64,000 bases of DNA from Sinomonas mesophila (GTDB lineage: Bacteria > Actinomycetota > Actinomycetes > Actinomycetales > Micrococcaceae), in contig NZ_KV908323.1 in the NCBI RefSeq assembly GCF_001999765.1, forward strand, positions 4,585 to 68,584, read 5' to 3'. A program made the translations under genes and the position numbers. The notes beneath the pieces are model-generated. The model saw only the letters and a list, made by a program, of their open reading frames with translations, ran no database searches and was not told where the DNA came from. The first letter of the stretch is position 1; every line of letters begins with the position of its first letter. Positions 26,162-35,516 of the stretch are shown piece after piece.

Positions 26162-27724
26162 CTACTCCCCGTCTGGGGCGAGCGGCGAGTAGACCGTGAG
26201 CGCGCCCGGCTCGACCCACAGCTCGGCGCGGCGGACGCCCGGCAGCACCTCGCCGTCGATCGCAAGGGTCAGTGCACCGTCGTCCGCGCGGACGTCGAGC
26301 CGCGCCGCCTCGCCCTCTCGGTCGCCCATGCGCACGACGCGGCAGCTCGCCGTCGTGCCCGTCACGAGGGCCGCGGCGAGGCGCAGGCGGGCAAAGCGCC
26401 CGTCGTCGTTGACCGACCGGACGTCGAGCACGGCGTCGTCGAGAAGGGGCCGCTCGAGGGGGGCGAGGTCCCTGGGCCAATAGCGGCCGCGGCCCACGTA
26501 GAGGGTCCAGAGGCGGTGCGGGACGCCGTCGACCGTGAGCCGGGTGGGCACGCCGCCAACGAAGGTCCGCAGGGCGGCGACGGCCGCGGCGCCGCGCTTG
26601 CGCAGGATCGGGACGCGGTGCAGGTAGTGGTCCCGGCGCCGCACGAGGTCCGGGTAGAGGCCCACGCTCGCCGTGTTGAGCATGACGAGTTCCTGGACCT
26701 GGGGCGCGTCCGCGGCGCCGCGCTCGGCGCGCACCCTGCCGAGGTCGCTGCGCACCGCGCGGCCGGCGGACACGGCCTCGGCAACCTCCGCGGGCTCGAG
26801 CGCGCCAGCGTCCCGCGCGAAGTGGTTGAACGTCCCGCCAGGCAGCACCGCGAGCGGCAGGCCCGCCTCAGCACATACCCCGGCAACGGTGCCCACGGTC
26901 CCGTCCCCGCCCCACACCGCGAGGGCGCGGATGCCCGCCGTCGCGGCGAGATCCCGGGCCGCGCGGGCGACGTCGTCGTCCGGCTCGAGCTCGTGCACAA
27001 GCGCGTGCGGGAAGAGCACGCGCAGGGCGGCAAGGACGTCCTGCTCCACCTCCCCGCTGAGCGGGTTGACGACGACGGCGAGTCCCCGGCCGCCGTCGAG
27101 CGCGGGAGCGGTGGCCGCGGTCAGGGTGCGCGGCGGCGGGGCCTCCTGGCGGGGCCACCACGAGCGCGTCACGAAGGCCGCACCCACCCCCATGGCCGAG
27201 CCGAGGACGACGTCGCTCGGCCAGTGCGCGCCCGTGTGCACGCGGGAGTACGCGACCCCGGCGGCCACGGGGGCGAGCGCCGCCCCGAGGGGCGGGCTGA
27301 CGATGCCGACGCCGGTGGCGAAGGCCGCGGCCGACGCCGAGTGGCCGCTCGGGAGGGACGAGCTCGTGGGCTGCGGGTGCAGGAAGCGGTGGACCGGGAG
27401 GTGGTGCGGCTCGGGCCGGGCGCGCGGGAGGATCGTCTTGAAGACGATGTTCACGACCGCCGAGGCGACTGCCACGGCGAGCAGGCCATGGGCGGCCGCA
27501 CGGCGGGGCGGGCCCTTACGGGTGGCAAGCAGCGCGGCCACGGCCATCCACAGCTTGGACTTCGTCGCCGCCCGCGTGAGCCACACGAGAGCCCTGTCCC
27601 ACGGGCCGCGCGGCAGGCTCGCAATCCTGCGCACGAGCGCCCTGTCCATGCCCTCGACGGCATGGAACGGCGGCCGGCCCGGCGGGCGGAGGCGCCGGCG
27701 GACCCTGACGGGCTCGCTCATCAT
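26162..27724 (-). CDS. PAP2 phosphatase fused to diacylglycerol kinase-like domain
   Basis: 520 residues. The N-terminal half (about 50-190) is a membrane-bound PAP2 phosphatase: KTILPRARP, PSGHSAS and SRVHTGAHWPSDVVLG are the three active-site motifs. The C-terminal half (about 215-520) is a DAGK/sphingosine-kinase-like domain with WGGDGTVGTVAG and LPGGTFNHFARD. The pairing suggests recycling of lipid phosphates at the membrane. TAGGGT lies 7 bp before the first of two ATGs, so leaderless start at 27724 is favoured. Confidence 0.9.
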   Translation of the reverse strand: MMSEPVRVRRRLRPPGRPPFHAVEGMDRALVRRIASLPRGPWDRALVWLTRAATKSKLWMAVAALLATRKGPPRRAAAHGLLAVAVASAVVNIVFKTILPRARPEPHHLPVHRFLHPQPTSSSLPSGHSASAAAFATGVGIVSPPLGAALAPVAAGVAYSRVHTGAHWPSDVVLGSAMGVGAAFVTRSWWPRQEAPPPRTLTAATAPALDGGRGLAVVVNPLSGEVEQDVLAALRVLFPHALVHELEPDDDVARAARDLAATAGIRALAVWGGDGTVGTVAGVCAEAGLPLAVLPGGTFNHFARDAGALEPAEVAEAVSAGRAVRSDLGRVRAERGAADAPQVQELVMLNTASVGLYPDLVRRRDHYLHRVPILRKRGAAAVAALRTFVGGVPTRLTVDGVPHRLWTLYVGRGRYWPRDLAPLERPLLDDAVLDVRSVNDDGRFARLRLAAALVTGTTASCRVVRMGDREGEAARLDVRADDGALTLAIDGEVLPGVRRAELWVEPGALTVYSPLAPDGE

Positions 27725-27774
27725 GCGGGCAACCCTACGCGCCGCCCTCCGGGCGCGCCACGGGCCGGCCAGCC

Positions 27775-29124
27775 CTACGCGCCGGCCTCCGGGCGGCCCA
27801 CGGATTCGGCCGCCGCGCCTTCACCGGCCCCGCCGGCAGCGACGCCGGCGACAGGGGCGGGCTCCTTGCGGGTGACCCCCGCGAGGACGAGGGCCAGGGC
27901 GATGGGAACGAGGATCGCGAGCAGCGCAGGGCGCAGCCCCACGTGGTCGCCGAGGTAGCCGAGGAACGGCGGGCCAGCGAGGAACGCGATGTACCCGATG
28001 GTCGAGACGACGGCGACGCGGTTGGCGGCGTGCCGGGGATCGTCCGCCGCGGCTGACATGCCCATGGGGAACGCGAGCGCCGCGCCGAGGCCCCACAGCA
28101 CTGCGCCGACGGCGGAGAGCCAGTAGGTGCCCGCAAGGGAATATGCCGTGAGGCCCATGAGCGCCGAGACCATGCTGATCCGCAGGGCCGCGACCCGTCC
28201 GATCCGGTCGATCACGCCGCCGCCGAACCAGCGGGCGACCGTCATGGCGCCCACGAACACCGCAAAGAGCGAGGCGCCCGCGGCCTCGCTCGCACCGAGT
28301 CCGTCGACGACGCCCTTCGAGATCCAGTCGTTGCCCGCGCCCTCCGTGAGCGTCGCGCCGAGGACCACGACGCCGATGAGCAGCGTGCGCGGGTGCCGCC
28401 ACGCGGCGAGGGCGCCGCCGCGGGCCTTCCCGGGCTGCTCGGCGGCCGCTGTTCCTGCCGCGGCGCCACCCGCCGCCTCGCCCGCGGGGGCCGGGTGGCC
28501 GGCGTCGTGCGCGAGGAAGTAGCGGGGCACGACGAGGATCACCGCGAGCACGACGACGACGATCGCGAACAGGTGCATCGGCAGCGAGACGTCCGCGGCG
28601 GAGAGGCCCGCCCCGAGCATCGCGCCGGCGAACGCTCCGCCTGAGAAGGCCGCGTGGAACCGGGGCATGATCGTGCGCCCGAGGCGGTGCTCGACGTCGG
28701 CCCCGGCGATGTTCTGCGCCACGTCCCAGAGGGCGATGCCCGCGCCGAACACGGCGAGGGCCACGGCGACGACGGGCACGGAGGCCATGAGCAGGCCCAC
28801 GGCCACAGCGGTGCCGGCGGCTGCGGCCAGGATCCCGCCGAGCCGCACGGTGCGGTTGAGGCCGATTCGGTCCGCGACGGTGCCCGTGAGCGGCATCGCG
28901 ATGAGCGAGCCGACGGCGATCATGAGCAGGAGGGCGCCCATCTGCCCGGTCGAGAGACCCAGGATGTCCGTCACGGAGGGGATGCGCGCGGCCCAACTCG
29001 CGAACACGAAGCCGTTCGTGCCGAAGATCGCGAAGACCGCGAGGGCGGCGGCGCGCACGGCGCGGGAGCTTGGGGGCTTCCTGTGCGTGGTGGGCGCGGA
29101 CGGCGTGGTGTTCTCGGGATTCAT
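27775..29124 (-). CDS. MFS transporter
   Basis: 449 residues, about 12 helices, with ADRIGLNRTVRLGG as the loop 2-3 motif. A Gly/Ala-rich cytoplasmic loop divides the two halves. The ATG at 29124 overlaps the DeoR stop (ATGA at 29121-29124). The link to a DeoR regulator suggests a sugar or nucleoside substrate; none can be assigned. The upstream in-frame extension to 29265 is inside the regulator gene. Confidence 0.87.
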   Translation of the reverse strand: MNPENTTPSAPTTHRKPPSSRAVRAAALAVFAIFGTNGFVFASWAARIPSVTDILGLSTGQMGALLLMIAVGSLIAMPLTGTVADRIGLNRTVRLGGILAAAAGTAVAVGLLMASVPVVAVALAVFGAGIALWDVAQNIAGADVEHRLGRTIMPRFHAAFSGGAFAGAMLGAGLSAADVSLPMHLFAIVVVVLAVILVVPRYFLAHDAGHPAPAGEAAGGAAAGTAAAEQPGKARGGALAAWRHPRTLLIGVVVLGATLTEGAGNDWISKGVVDGLGASEAAGASLFAVFVGAMTVARWFGGGVIDRIGRVAALRISMVSALMGLTAYSLAGTYWLSAVGAVLWGLGAALAFPMGMSAAADDPRHAANRVAVVSTIGYIAFLAGPPFLGYLGDHVGLRPALLAILVPIALALVLAGVTRKEPAPVAGVAAGGAGEGAAAESVGRPEAGA

Positions 29125-29879
29125 GCGGTGACGACCTCGATGCCGTGGGTGGTCAAGTACTCGGTTTCCTCGGGGGTGCACGCATGGTCGGTCACGAGGA
29201 CGCTGGCCATGCCCAATGCTCCCACGCGGGCCAGCGCCACGCGGCCCCATTTGCCCTCGTCGCACAGGACGATGGTCCGGGCCGCGACCTCGGCGGCGGC
29301 CCGCTTGATGCTCGCGTCCGCGAGGTCGTAGGCCGTGAGCCCGTCCGCGAGCGTGAGCCCGCAGGGGACCACGACGGCGGTGTCCACACGCAGCGCTCGC
29401 ACCCCCGCCTCCGCCGTGGGGCCCGCGAAGGCCTGCTCTCCGCGGCGGATCGACCCACCGGGCAGGACGAGTTCGATGCCCGCGGCGTCCGCGAGGGCCG
29501 TCGCGGCCTGGAGCGAGAGGGGCATGACGGTCGCGCGGCGGCCAGCGAGGCCGCGGGCGAGCTCGACCGCCGTCGTGCCCGAGTCGAGGATGAGGCTCTC
29601 GCCGTCCTGGATGAGCGCGGCGGCCGCGGCGGCGACGCGGGCCTTGCCCTCGGCGTTCTCGATGCGCCGCTGCCCGAAGCCCGGGTCCTCGCCGCGGCCC
29701 AGGAGGCTCTCGGCCCCGCCGTGCCGCCGGCGCAGGACGCCGCGCTCCTCCAGCACGCCGAGGTCGCGGCGGACCGTGACCTCGGAGACGCCGGTCTCCG
29801 AGGCGAGCTCGGCGACGCCGACGGTGCGGCGCGCGCGCACTATCGCTGCGATGAGGCGGTGCCTCTCGTCGGTCTCCAT
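29121..29879 (-). CDS. DeoR/GlpR family transcriptional regulator
   Basis: 252 residues. The N-terminal HTH (ERHRLIAAIVRARRTVGVAELASETGVSEVTVRRDL) is the DeoR signature. The C-terminal sugar-phosphate sensor domain has LILDSGTTAVELARGL and LTLADGLTAYDLAD. It is the first gene of an operon with the MFS transporter and likely represses it until a sugar phosphate accumulates. Confidence 0.93.
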   Translation of the reverse strand: METDERHRLIAAIVRARRTVGVAELASETGVSEVTVRRDLGVLEERGVLRRRHGGAESLLGRGEDPGFGQRRIENAEGKARVAAAAAALIQDGESLILDSGTTAVELARGLAGRRATVMPLSLQAATALADAAGIELVLPGGSIRRGEQAFAGPTAEAGVRALRVDTAVVVPCGLTLADGLTAYDLADASIKRAAAEVAARTIVLCDEGKWGRVALARVGALGMASVLVTDHACTPEETEYLTTHGIEVVTA

Positions 29880-29891
29880 GGATTCCAGCGT

Positions 29892-29924
29892 ATCAAACGA
29901 AAGCAGATGATGATCGAATGATCA
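29892..29924. promoter_or_regulatory. possible DeoR operator
   Basis: ATCAAACGAAA (29892-29902) and the palindrome TGATC-GAAT-GATCA (29911-29924) lie 12-45 bp before the deoR start in a very G+C-poor patch. They resemble TTTCGTTTGAT-type DeoR sites. The region also sits before the divergent membrane-protein gene. Confidence 0.45.
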
Positions 29925-29956
29925 CGGTCGTCGGGACCGTGGCATAGTCTGTGGCC

Positions 29957-30784
29957 ATGGTGAAGGGCACGGCTCAGGGGACCGAGGCGCCGCCGCGGGT
30001 CCGCCCGACGGCCGTGGCGGCAGCCGCACTCGTGACGGGCTCCGCCGTCCTGCTCTACGCCCTGCGGGCGCCGCTGCCGGGCTACGCGGTCATGGCCGCC
30101 GGCCTGGCCCTCGCGGCGCTGACTGACCGGGCGCTCGCGCGGAGCCTCGCGCTCATCGCAACCGGGCTCGTGATCGTCTCGACGATCTCGGTCGAGGCGG
30201 ACATCTCCTACCCGAACATGGCGCTCATGGGCATCGTCCTGTCGCTCGCCGTCGCCGTGCCGTACATCGTCTCCCGCCACGTGTTCCGCGAGCGGGCCAT
30301 CGGCTTCCCATGGCGCGGGGACCACGCGTGGACCCGCGCGCAGTGGGCGTACCTCGTGCTCGTGGTGGCTCTTGCGTGGCTCATCCTGCCCTTCTACTTC
30401 ATCACCTCGGGCGCCTACCGGAACTGGCCGGCCGTCGCCGCGCCGGACGAGATCGCCAGGCTCTTCGTGGGCGTCAACGCCGTGGGCATCTGGGACGAGC
30501 TGTTCTTCGTCTGCACGGTCTACGTGCTCCTGCGCCGGCACTTCCCGGACTGGCTCGCGAACCTGCTGCAGGCGGTCGCGTTCGTGGCGTTCCTCTGGGA
30601 GCTCGGATACCGCGAGTGGGGGCCCGCGCTGACCATTCCGTTTGCGCTCCTGCAGGCGTTCACGTTCTCGATCACGCGCTCGCTCGCCTACGTCGTCGCG
30701 GTGCACCTGCTGTTCGACCTCGTGGTGTTCCTCGTGATCGTGCACGCGCACCATCCCGGGACTCTTCCGATCTTCCTCCTCTGA
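29957..30784 (+). CDS. polytopic membrane protein, CPBP-like
   Basis: 275 residues with about eight membrane helices. The segment GIWDELFFVCTVYVLLRR and the last helix VAVHLLFDLVVF recall the CPBP/CAAX-protease motifs, but the usual EExxxR and FxxxH residues are not intact, so proteolytic activity is doubtful. TAGTCT (29945-29950) lies 6 bp before the ATG at 29957, with no ribosome site, which favours this start over the GTG at 29951. The stop is immediately followed by the 21-bp repeat array. Confidence 0.6.
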   Translation: MVKGTAQGTEAPPRVRPTAVAAAALVTGSAVLLYALRAPLPGYAVMAAGLALAALTDRALARSLALIATGLVIVSTISVEADISYPNMALMGIVLSLAVAVPYIVSRHVFRERAIGFPWRGDHAWTRAQWAYLVLVVALAWLILPFYFITSGAYRNWPAVAAPDEIARLFVGVNAVGIWDELFFVCTVYVLLRRHFPDWLANLLQAVAFVAFLWELGYREWGPALTIPFALLQAFTFSITRSLAYVVAVHLLFDLVVFLVIVHAHHPGTLPIFLL

Positions 30785-30789
30785 CACCC

Positions 30790-30882
30790 GGGGTCACCTC
30801 CCAACGATGCGAGGTCACCTCCCTGCGACCCGGGGTCACCTCCCAACGATGCGAGGTCACCTCCCTGCGACCCGGGGTCACC
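30790..30882. repeat. 21-bp tandem repeat array, locus 1
   Basis: Four full units of 21 bp and a partial fifth. Two forms alternate: one begins GGGGTCACCTCCCAACG, the other GAGGTCACCTCCCTGCG. The array fills the space between the CPBP-like gene and the penicillin-binding protein gene, and its last unit supplies the TGA stop of the latter. Confidence 0.9.
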
Positions 30883-32851
30883 CCGCCGCCGTCAGGAACG
30901 CCGTCAGCAGCGGCCCCGACACCTCCGCGCCGAAGCCGCCCTCCTCGACGAACACCGCGACGGCGAGGTCGCCCTGGGTCCCGATGATCCACGCATGCGT
31001 CTTGGGCGGGGTGTCGGCGCCGAACTCGGCGGTGCCGGTCTTCGCCCCGACAGGCGCGCCGGGGATGGCGGCGAGGAAGCCCGCGTGGCCGCTCGTGACG
31101 ACGGCGCGCATGAGGCCCTGCAGGACGCCCGCCTCGGCGGCGGTCACCCCGGGTGCGGGCGACGCCGTCGGGCTCGGTGCCGCCGTCGGGGACGCCGAGT
31201 CCCCCGTCGCCGCCGGGCTCGCCGGGGCCGACGCCGGCAGATCGACCACGAGCCGCGCCGAGACCGGCGAGCCCTTCGCGACCGAGCCCGCCATGATCGC
31301 CGCCGCGAGCGGTGAGTACAGGATCCTCCCTTGGCCGATCATGGACGCGGCGTGCTCGGTGCCGTCCGCCGTCCCCGGCACGGAGCCGAGGAACGCGGCC
31401 GCACCGAGGCCCGGGTGGTCGACGGCGACGCCGAGCGCGGTCGCCGCCGCCTCGAGCTGGCCCTGCGAGACCGCGCCGCGCTGGCCGATGAAGGCCGTGT
31501 TGCACGAGTGCGCGTACGCGTCGCGCAGCGTGATGTCCCCGAGGGACGACGCCGGGTAGCCGGGCGCGTTGGAGAACGTCCGGCCGTCCACGGTGAGGGT
31601 CTCCGGGCACTGCACGCGGGTCTCGGCGGATCCGCCCGCGCGGACGATCGCGAGCGAGTCGACCGTCTTGAAGATCGAGCCCGGCGCGTACTGGCCGAGC
31701 ATCGCCGTGTTGTAGCCGTTGCTGCCTGGGCCGGACGCGGCGGCCAGCACGGCGCCGTCGGACGGGCGGAGCGCGACGAGGGCCGACGCCCGCCCGACCC
31801 CGGCGAGCGTGTCCTCGGCGAGCTGTTGGAGCCCAGGGTCGAGGGTGGTCTTGAGGGGCGTCCCGGGCACCGGGTCCGCGGAGAAGAGCGTGCGCCGCAC
31901 CGAGGGGTCCGCGCGCAGGGCCTCGGCGGTGAGTTCAGCGGGCTGGGCGTAGACGGCGAGGCCGTCCTTGCCGCGCAGCTGCGCGTCGTACTGGGCCTGC
32001 AGGCCGCCGATCCCGGTCTCGTCGCCGGCCTGGAGCGCGCCCTCGGAGGCCTCGACCTGCTCCGCGGTCGCCTGCCCGACGCTGCCGAGGACGGGGCGAG
32101 CGAAGGTCCGGCTCGGGGCGAGCGGGAGGGTGTCCTTGACCGTCACGGCGCCCGGGACGGCGGCGATCTGCTCGTCGGTCGGGCTGCGCGCGGGCTCGTC
32201 GCGCAGCACGATCGCCTCTGCGAAGGCCCGCTCCCCCGAGGCGGCGACCTGCTGCGCGAACACCGCGGGGTCGATGCCGACGAGCTCGGCGAGGGCCTTC
32301 GCCGCCGCCTCCTGCCCCTCCGCGGCCACCTTGGTCTTGTCGATCCCCACGCGCAGGACTGGCCGCGAGGTCACGAGCTTCGCGTCTTCGGCGCCGAGGA
32401 TCTCGGCCCGCTCGGGCGCGGTCGCCTCGAGCACGAGCACCTCCTCCGCGGCGAGCTGCGGCGCGAGCACGTCCGCCCGCCACTCGGCGAGCCAGCGGTC
32501 GCCCTCGCGGGCGAGGCTCGCCGTCGTCGAGTAGGTCCACTCCTGCCCCGAGAGCGTCCAGCGGTAGTCGAGGACGACGTCGGCCCGGTCGCCGTCGATC
32601 GTCGGCTCGACGGCGACGACGGCCGGCTTCGCCCCGTCGAGCCCCTCGACGGCGGCCTCGACCTGGGCCTGCGCGGCGGATGGTTCCGTGCCCCGCATCG
32701 GCACGCCGCCGACGTCGAGCGCGGACAGCGCGGAGGCGAGCTGCCCGACGGCCTGCTGGGCAGCGGCCTTCCGGCCGTCGTCGCACGCGGCGAGGGCGCC
32801 GGCGAGCAGCGCGGCGGACAGGACGAGCGCAAGCGCGCGTGGCTTCCCCAT
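30878..32851 (-). CDS. penicillin-binding protein, lipoprotein (class B type with NTF2-like domain)
   Basis: 657 residues. A lipoprotein signal with lipobox LAAC (Cys about 23) anchors it outside the membrane. An NTF2/MecA_N-like domain (about 25-140) and a dimerisation domain precede the transpeptidase (about 345-657), where the active-site motifs are SIFK, SCN and KTGTAEF. It would cross-link peptidoglycan; relatives of this layout include low-affinity beta-lactam-resistant PBPs. A Ser/Pro/Ala-rich insert follows about residue 555. TAGGCT 7 bp before the ATG suggests a leaderless mRNA. Confidence 0.9.
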   Translation of the reverse strand: MGKPRALALVLSAALLAGALAACDDGRKAAAQQAVGQLASALSALDVGGVPMRGTEPSAAQAQVEAAVEGLDGAKPAVVAVEPTIDGDRADVVLDYRWTLSGQEWTYSTTASLAREGDRWLAEWRADVLAPQLAAEEVLVLEATAPERAEILGAEDAKLVTSRPVLRVGIDKTKVAAEGQEAAAKALAELVGIDPAVFAQQVAASGERAFAEAIVLRDEPARSPTDEQIAAVPGAVTVKDTLPLAPSRTFARPVLGSVGQATAEQVEASEGALQAGDETGIGGLQAQYDAQLRGKDGLAVYAQPAELTAEALRADPSVRRTLFSADPVPGTPLKTTLDPGLQQLAEDTLAGVGRASALVALRPSDGAVLAAASGPGSNGYNTAMLGQYAPGSIFKTVDSLAIVRAGGSAETRVQCPETLTVDGRTFSNAPGYPASSLGDITLRDAYAHSCNTAFIGQRGAVSQGQLEAAATALGVAVDHPGLGAAAFLGSVPGTADGTEHAASMIGQGRILYSPLAAAIMAGSVAKGSPVSARLVVDLPASAPASPAATGDSASPTAAPSPTASPAPGVTAAEAGVLQGLMRAVVTSGHAGFLAAIPGAPVGAKTGTAEFGADTPPKTHAWIIGTQGDLAVAVFVEEGGFGAEVSGPLLTAFLTAAG

Positions 32852-32988
32852 GGGGCACAGCCTAAGCGCGCGGCGCCGCGTGGGTTCGTTACTGCGCCGT
32901 CACGGCGGTGAAATCTCGTCGGCGTAGCGTCGGGACCGAGGGCCGCACCCATGGGCCCCGCCGCACCCGAACCACCGATGGGGGAATC

Positions 32989-33636
32989 ATGAGAATCGCC
33001 GTCATCCGCGCGCTGACCACATCCGATCCGAGGCTCCAGCACGCCCACGGCCGCGCGCTCGAGCGCGCCTACGGCTTCCACGTCGTGACCCGGTGCATCC
33101 CGGACCAGCCCCGCGGTGTCCATGACGCGGCGTCGTTCGCCGAGGCGGCACCCAAGGTCGTCGCGATGGCCCGGGAGCTCGAGGGCCAGGTCGACGCCGT
33201 GCTCATCTCCTGCACGGCCGATCCCGGCCTGAGCCAGGCCCGACGCGCCGTGCGCGTGCCGGTCGTCGGGGCCGGCGCGGCCGGGGCCGCCGCGGCGCTC
33301 GCTATGGGCGGGACGACGGGCGTCCTCGGCCTCGAGAGGGCCATCCCCGAGGCCGTCACCGACGCGATCTGGCCGCGGCCCAGCGTCACGGCCGGCCCGG
33401 CCGGCGTCGCCGACCCGGCCGGGTTCCACACCCCCACCGGCGCGTTCGGCGCCGTCGCCGAGGCCGCGCATCTGCGCGACGCCGGGGCGGATGTCATCCT
33501 GCTCGGCTCGGCCGCGCTCTCGAGCATCGGGATCGCCCCGCATCTCCGCCGGACGCTCGGGGTGCCGGTCATCGACCCGGTCCTCGCCGCGGGGTCGGCA
33601 CTGGCCTCGGCGCTCGGGCTCCCGGCCGTTGCGTAG
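32989..33636 (+). CDS. Asp/Glu/hydantoin racemase family protein
   Basis: 215 residues, two pseudo-symmetric halves. The first half has the catalytic-type VLISCTADPGL (Cys about 65). The equivalent position in the second half reads VILLGSAALSSIG, with no cysteine, so classic two-base cysteine racemisation looks impossible. A related lyase or decarboxylase activity is conceivable. The ATG at 32989 follows GGGG; it is divergent from the PBP gene across a 137-bp gap. Confidence 0.75.
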   Translation: MRIAVIRALTTSDPRLQHAHGRALERAYGFHVVTRCIPDQPRGVHDAASFAEAAPKVVAMARELEGQVDAVLISCTADPGLSQARRAVRVPVVGAGAAGAAAALAMGGTTGVLGLERAIPEAVTDAIWPRPSVTAGPAGVADPAGFHTPTGAFGAVAEAAHLRDAGADVILLGSAALSSIGIAPHLRRTLGVPVIDPVLAAGSALASALGLPAVA

Positions 33637-33668
33637 GAGTCCGAGCGCCTTCGCCGGAGCCCGATCCT

Positions 33669-33744
33669 GTACGAAACTGCACAACCCTGGCCCTCATGTG
33701 GCCCCTCCGGCCGCCATTCCGGCCTGAGTTGTGCAGTTTCGTAC
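33669..33744. repeat. long inverted repeat between convergent genes
   Basis: GTACGAAACTGCACAAC at 33669-33685 is matched by its exact reverse complement at 33728-33744, around a 42-nt G/C-rich spacer. It lies between the convergent racemase and ABC-F genes and can fold on either strand, so it may act as a bidirectional terminator, or be a dispersed REP/MITE-like element. Confidence 0.85.
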
Positions 33745-33760
33745 GCTCCCAGCTGCGCGC

Positions 33761-35443
33761 CTACCGCGCCCGCTCGACCCGGCCCTCGTCCCACACCGGC
33801 TCGGACGCCTCGCGCACGGTGCCGTCGGAGCCGAAGACGAGGAACCGGTCGAAGGACTTCGCGAACCAGCGGTCATGGGTCACCGCGAGCACGGTCCCCT
33901 CGAACGCGTCGATGGCCCGCTCGAGCGCCTCGCCCGAGTGGAGGTCGAGGTTGTCGGTGGGCTCGTCGAGGAGCAGGAGCGTGGCCCCGGAGAGCTGGAG
34001 CAGGAGGATCTGGAAGCGGGCCTGCTGGCCGCCCGAGAGCGAATCGTACTTCTGCTCGGACTGGCCGGCGAGCCCATAGCCGTCGAGCGCCCCGGCCGCG
34101 GCCTCACGCGCGAGGCCCGAGCGGTGCTCGTCGCCGCGGTGCAGGATCTCCAGGAGCGTCCGGCCCGCGAGGTCCGGCCGCGAGTGCGTCTGGGCGAAGT
34201 AGCCAGGCCGGATCCTGGCGCCGAGCTTCACGGTCCCCTCGTGCGGGACCGGGGCGATGACGACGTCGGAGACCGGCAGGGGCTCCCGCTCGGGGTCCGT
34301 TCCCCCGAGGGCGAGCAGCCGCAGAAAGTGGCTCTTGCCCGAGCCGTTCGAGCCGAGCACGGCGACCCGGTCCCCGAACCAGATCTCGGCGTCGAACGGC
34401 TTCATGAGCCCCGTGAGGCCCAGCCTCTCCGCGACGACGGCCCGCTTCGCGGTGCGCCCGCCGCGCAGTCGCATGCGCACGTTCTGCTCGAGCGGCAGGG
34501 CCTCGGGCGGGCCGGCGGCGAGGAACTTCTCGAGCCGGGTCTGCGCCGCGTGGTACCGGTTGGCCATGTCGGAGCGGAAGGCGGCCTTGGTCTTGTACAT
34601 CGTCACGAGCTCCTTGAGCTTCGCGTGCTCCTCGTCCCAGCGCTTGCGCAGCTCCTCGAAGCGCGCGTTCCGCTCGGCGCGGGCGTCGACGTAGGAGCCG
34701 AAGCCGCCGCCGTGGATCCACGCGCTCGCGCCGTTGATGCCCGGCTCGAGCGTGACGATGCGCTCGGCGGCGTTGTTGAGCAGCTCGCGGTCGTGGCTGA
34801 TGAAGAAGACCGTCTTGCGGGACTCGGCGAGCTGGGCCTCGAGCCAGCGCTTGCCGGGCACGTCGAGGTAGTTGTCCGGCTCGTCGAGGAGCAGGAGCTC
34901 GTCGGGGCCCGCGAAGAGGGCCTCGAGCACGAGCCGCTTCTGCTCGCCGCCGGAGAGGGACGACGCCGCACGGTGCTGCGCGCGCTCGTACGGCACCCCG
35001 AGCGCGGCCATCGTGACCTCGTCCCACACGGTCTCCCACTCGTACCCGCCCGCGTCGCCCCACTCGGCGATCGCGTGGGCGTAGCGCATCTGGGTGGCCT
35101 CGCCGTCGTCCTCCATCATGGCGAGCTCGGCGTCGTCGAGCGCCCGGCCCGCCGCCGCGACGTCGGACGGCGCGGCTCCCAGGAGCAGGTCCCGCACCGT
35201 CGAATCGTCCCGGATATGCCCGATGAACTGCCGCATGACGCCCATCGCGCCCGAGCGGCCCACGGTCCCCTCGTCCGGGGCGAGGTCTCCGGCGATGATC
35301 TTGAACAGGGTCGTCTTGCCCGTGCCGTTCGGCCCGATGAGTGCGGTCTTGGACCCGTCGGGGACCTTGAAGGTCACGCCGTTGAGCAGCTGCGTGCCGT
35401 CGGAGAGGAAGTAGTCGATGCCGGAGAGGTCGAGGTGGGCCAC
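33761..35443 (-). CDS. ABC-F family ATP-binding protein
   Basis: 560 residues, two ABC cassettes on one chain and no membrane domain: Walker A GPNGTGKTT and GSNGSGKSH, signatures LSGGEQKR and LSGGQQAR, Walker B LLLLDEP in both. The linker between them (about 245-330) is the coiled P-site tRNA-interaction region. ABC-F proteins act on ribosomes as translation factors or antibiotic protectors; which applies here is unknown. It starts at a GTG with TAGACT 6 bp upstream, consistent with a leaderless mRNA. Confidence 0.92.
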   Translation of the reverse strand: MAHLDLSGIDYFLSDGTQLLNGVTFKVPDGSKTALIGPNGTGKTTLFKIIAGDLAPDEGTVGRSGAMGVMRQFIGHIRDDSTVRDLLLGAAPSDVAAAGRALDDAELAMMEDDGEATQMRYAHAIAEWGDAGGYEWETVWDEVTMAALGVPYERAQHRAASSLSGGEQKRLVLEALFAGPDELLLLDEPDNYLDVPGKRWLEAQLAESRKTVFFISHDRELLNNAAERIVTLEPGINGASAWIHGGGFGSYVDARAERNARFEELRKRWDEEHAKLKELVTMYKTKAAFRSDMANRYHAAQTRLEKFLAAGPPEALPLEQNVRMRLRGGRTAKRAVVAERLGLTGLMKPFDAEIWFGDRVAVLGSNGSGKSHFLRLLALGGTDPEREPLPVSDVVIAPVPHEGTVKLGARIRPGYFAQTHSRPDLAGRTLLEILHRGDEHRSGLAREAAAGALDGYGLAGQSEQKYDSLSGGQQARFQILLLQLSGATLLLLDEPTDNLDLHSGEALERAIDAFEGTVLAVTHDRWFAKSFDRFLVFGSDGTVREASEPVWDEGRVERAR

Positions 35444-35467
35444 CGGCCAAGTCTAGGCGCCCGCCCG

Positions 35468-35510
35468 CCCCAACGTTGCGGGGTCACCTCCCAACGATGC
35501 GGGGTCACCT
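35468..35510. repeat. 21-bp repeat, locus 2
   Basis: One full unit (35480-35500, beginning GGGGTCACCTCCCAACG) is flanked by partial units (35468-35479, 35501-35510). It lies between the start of the ABC-F gene and the end of hrpB and belongs to the same family as 30790-30882. Confidence 0.85.
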
Positions 35511-35516
35511 GGACCG

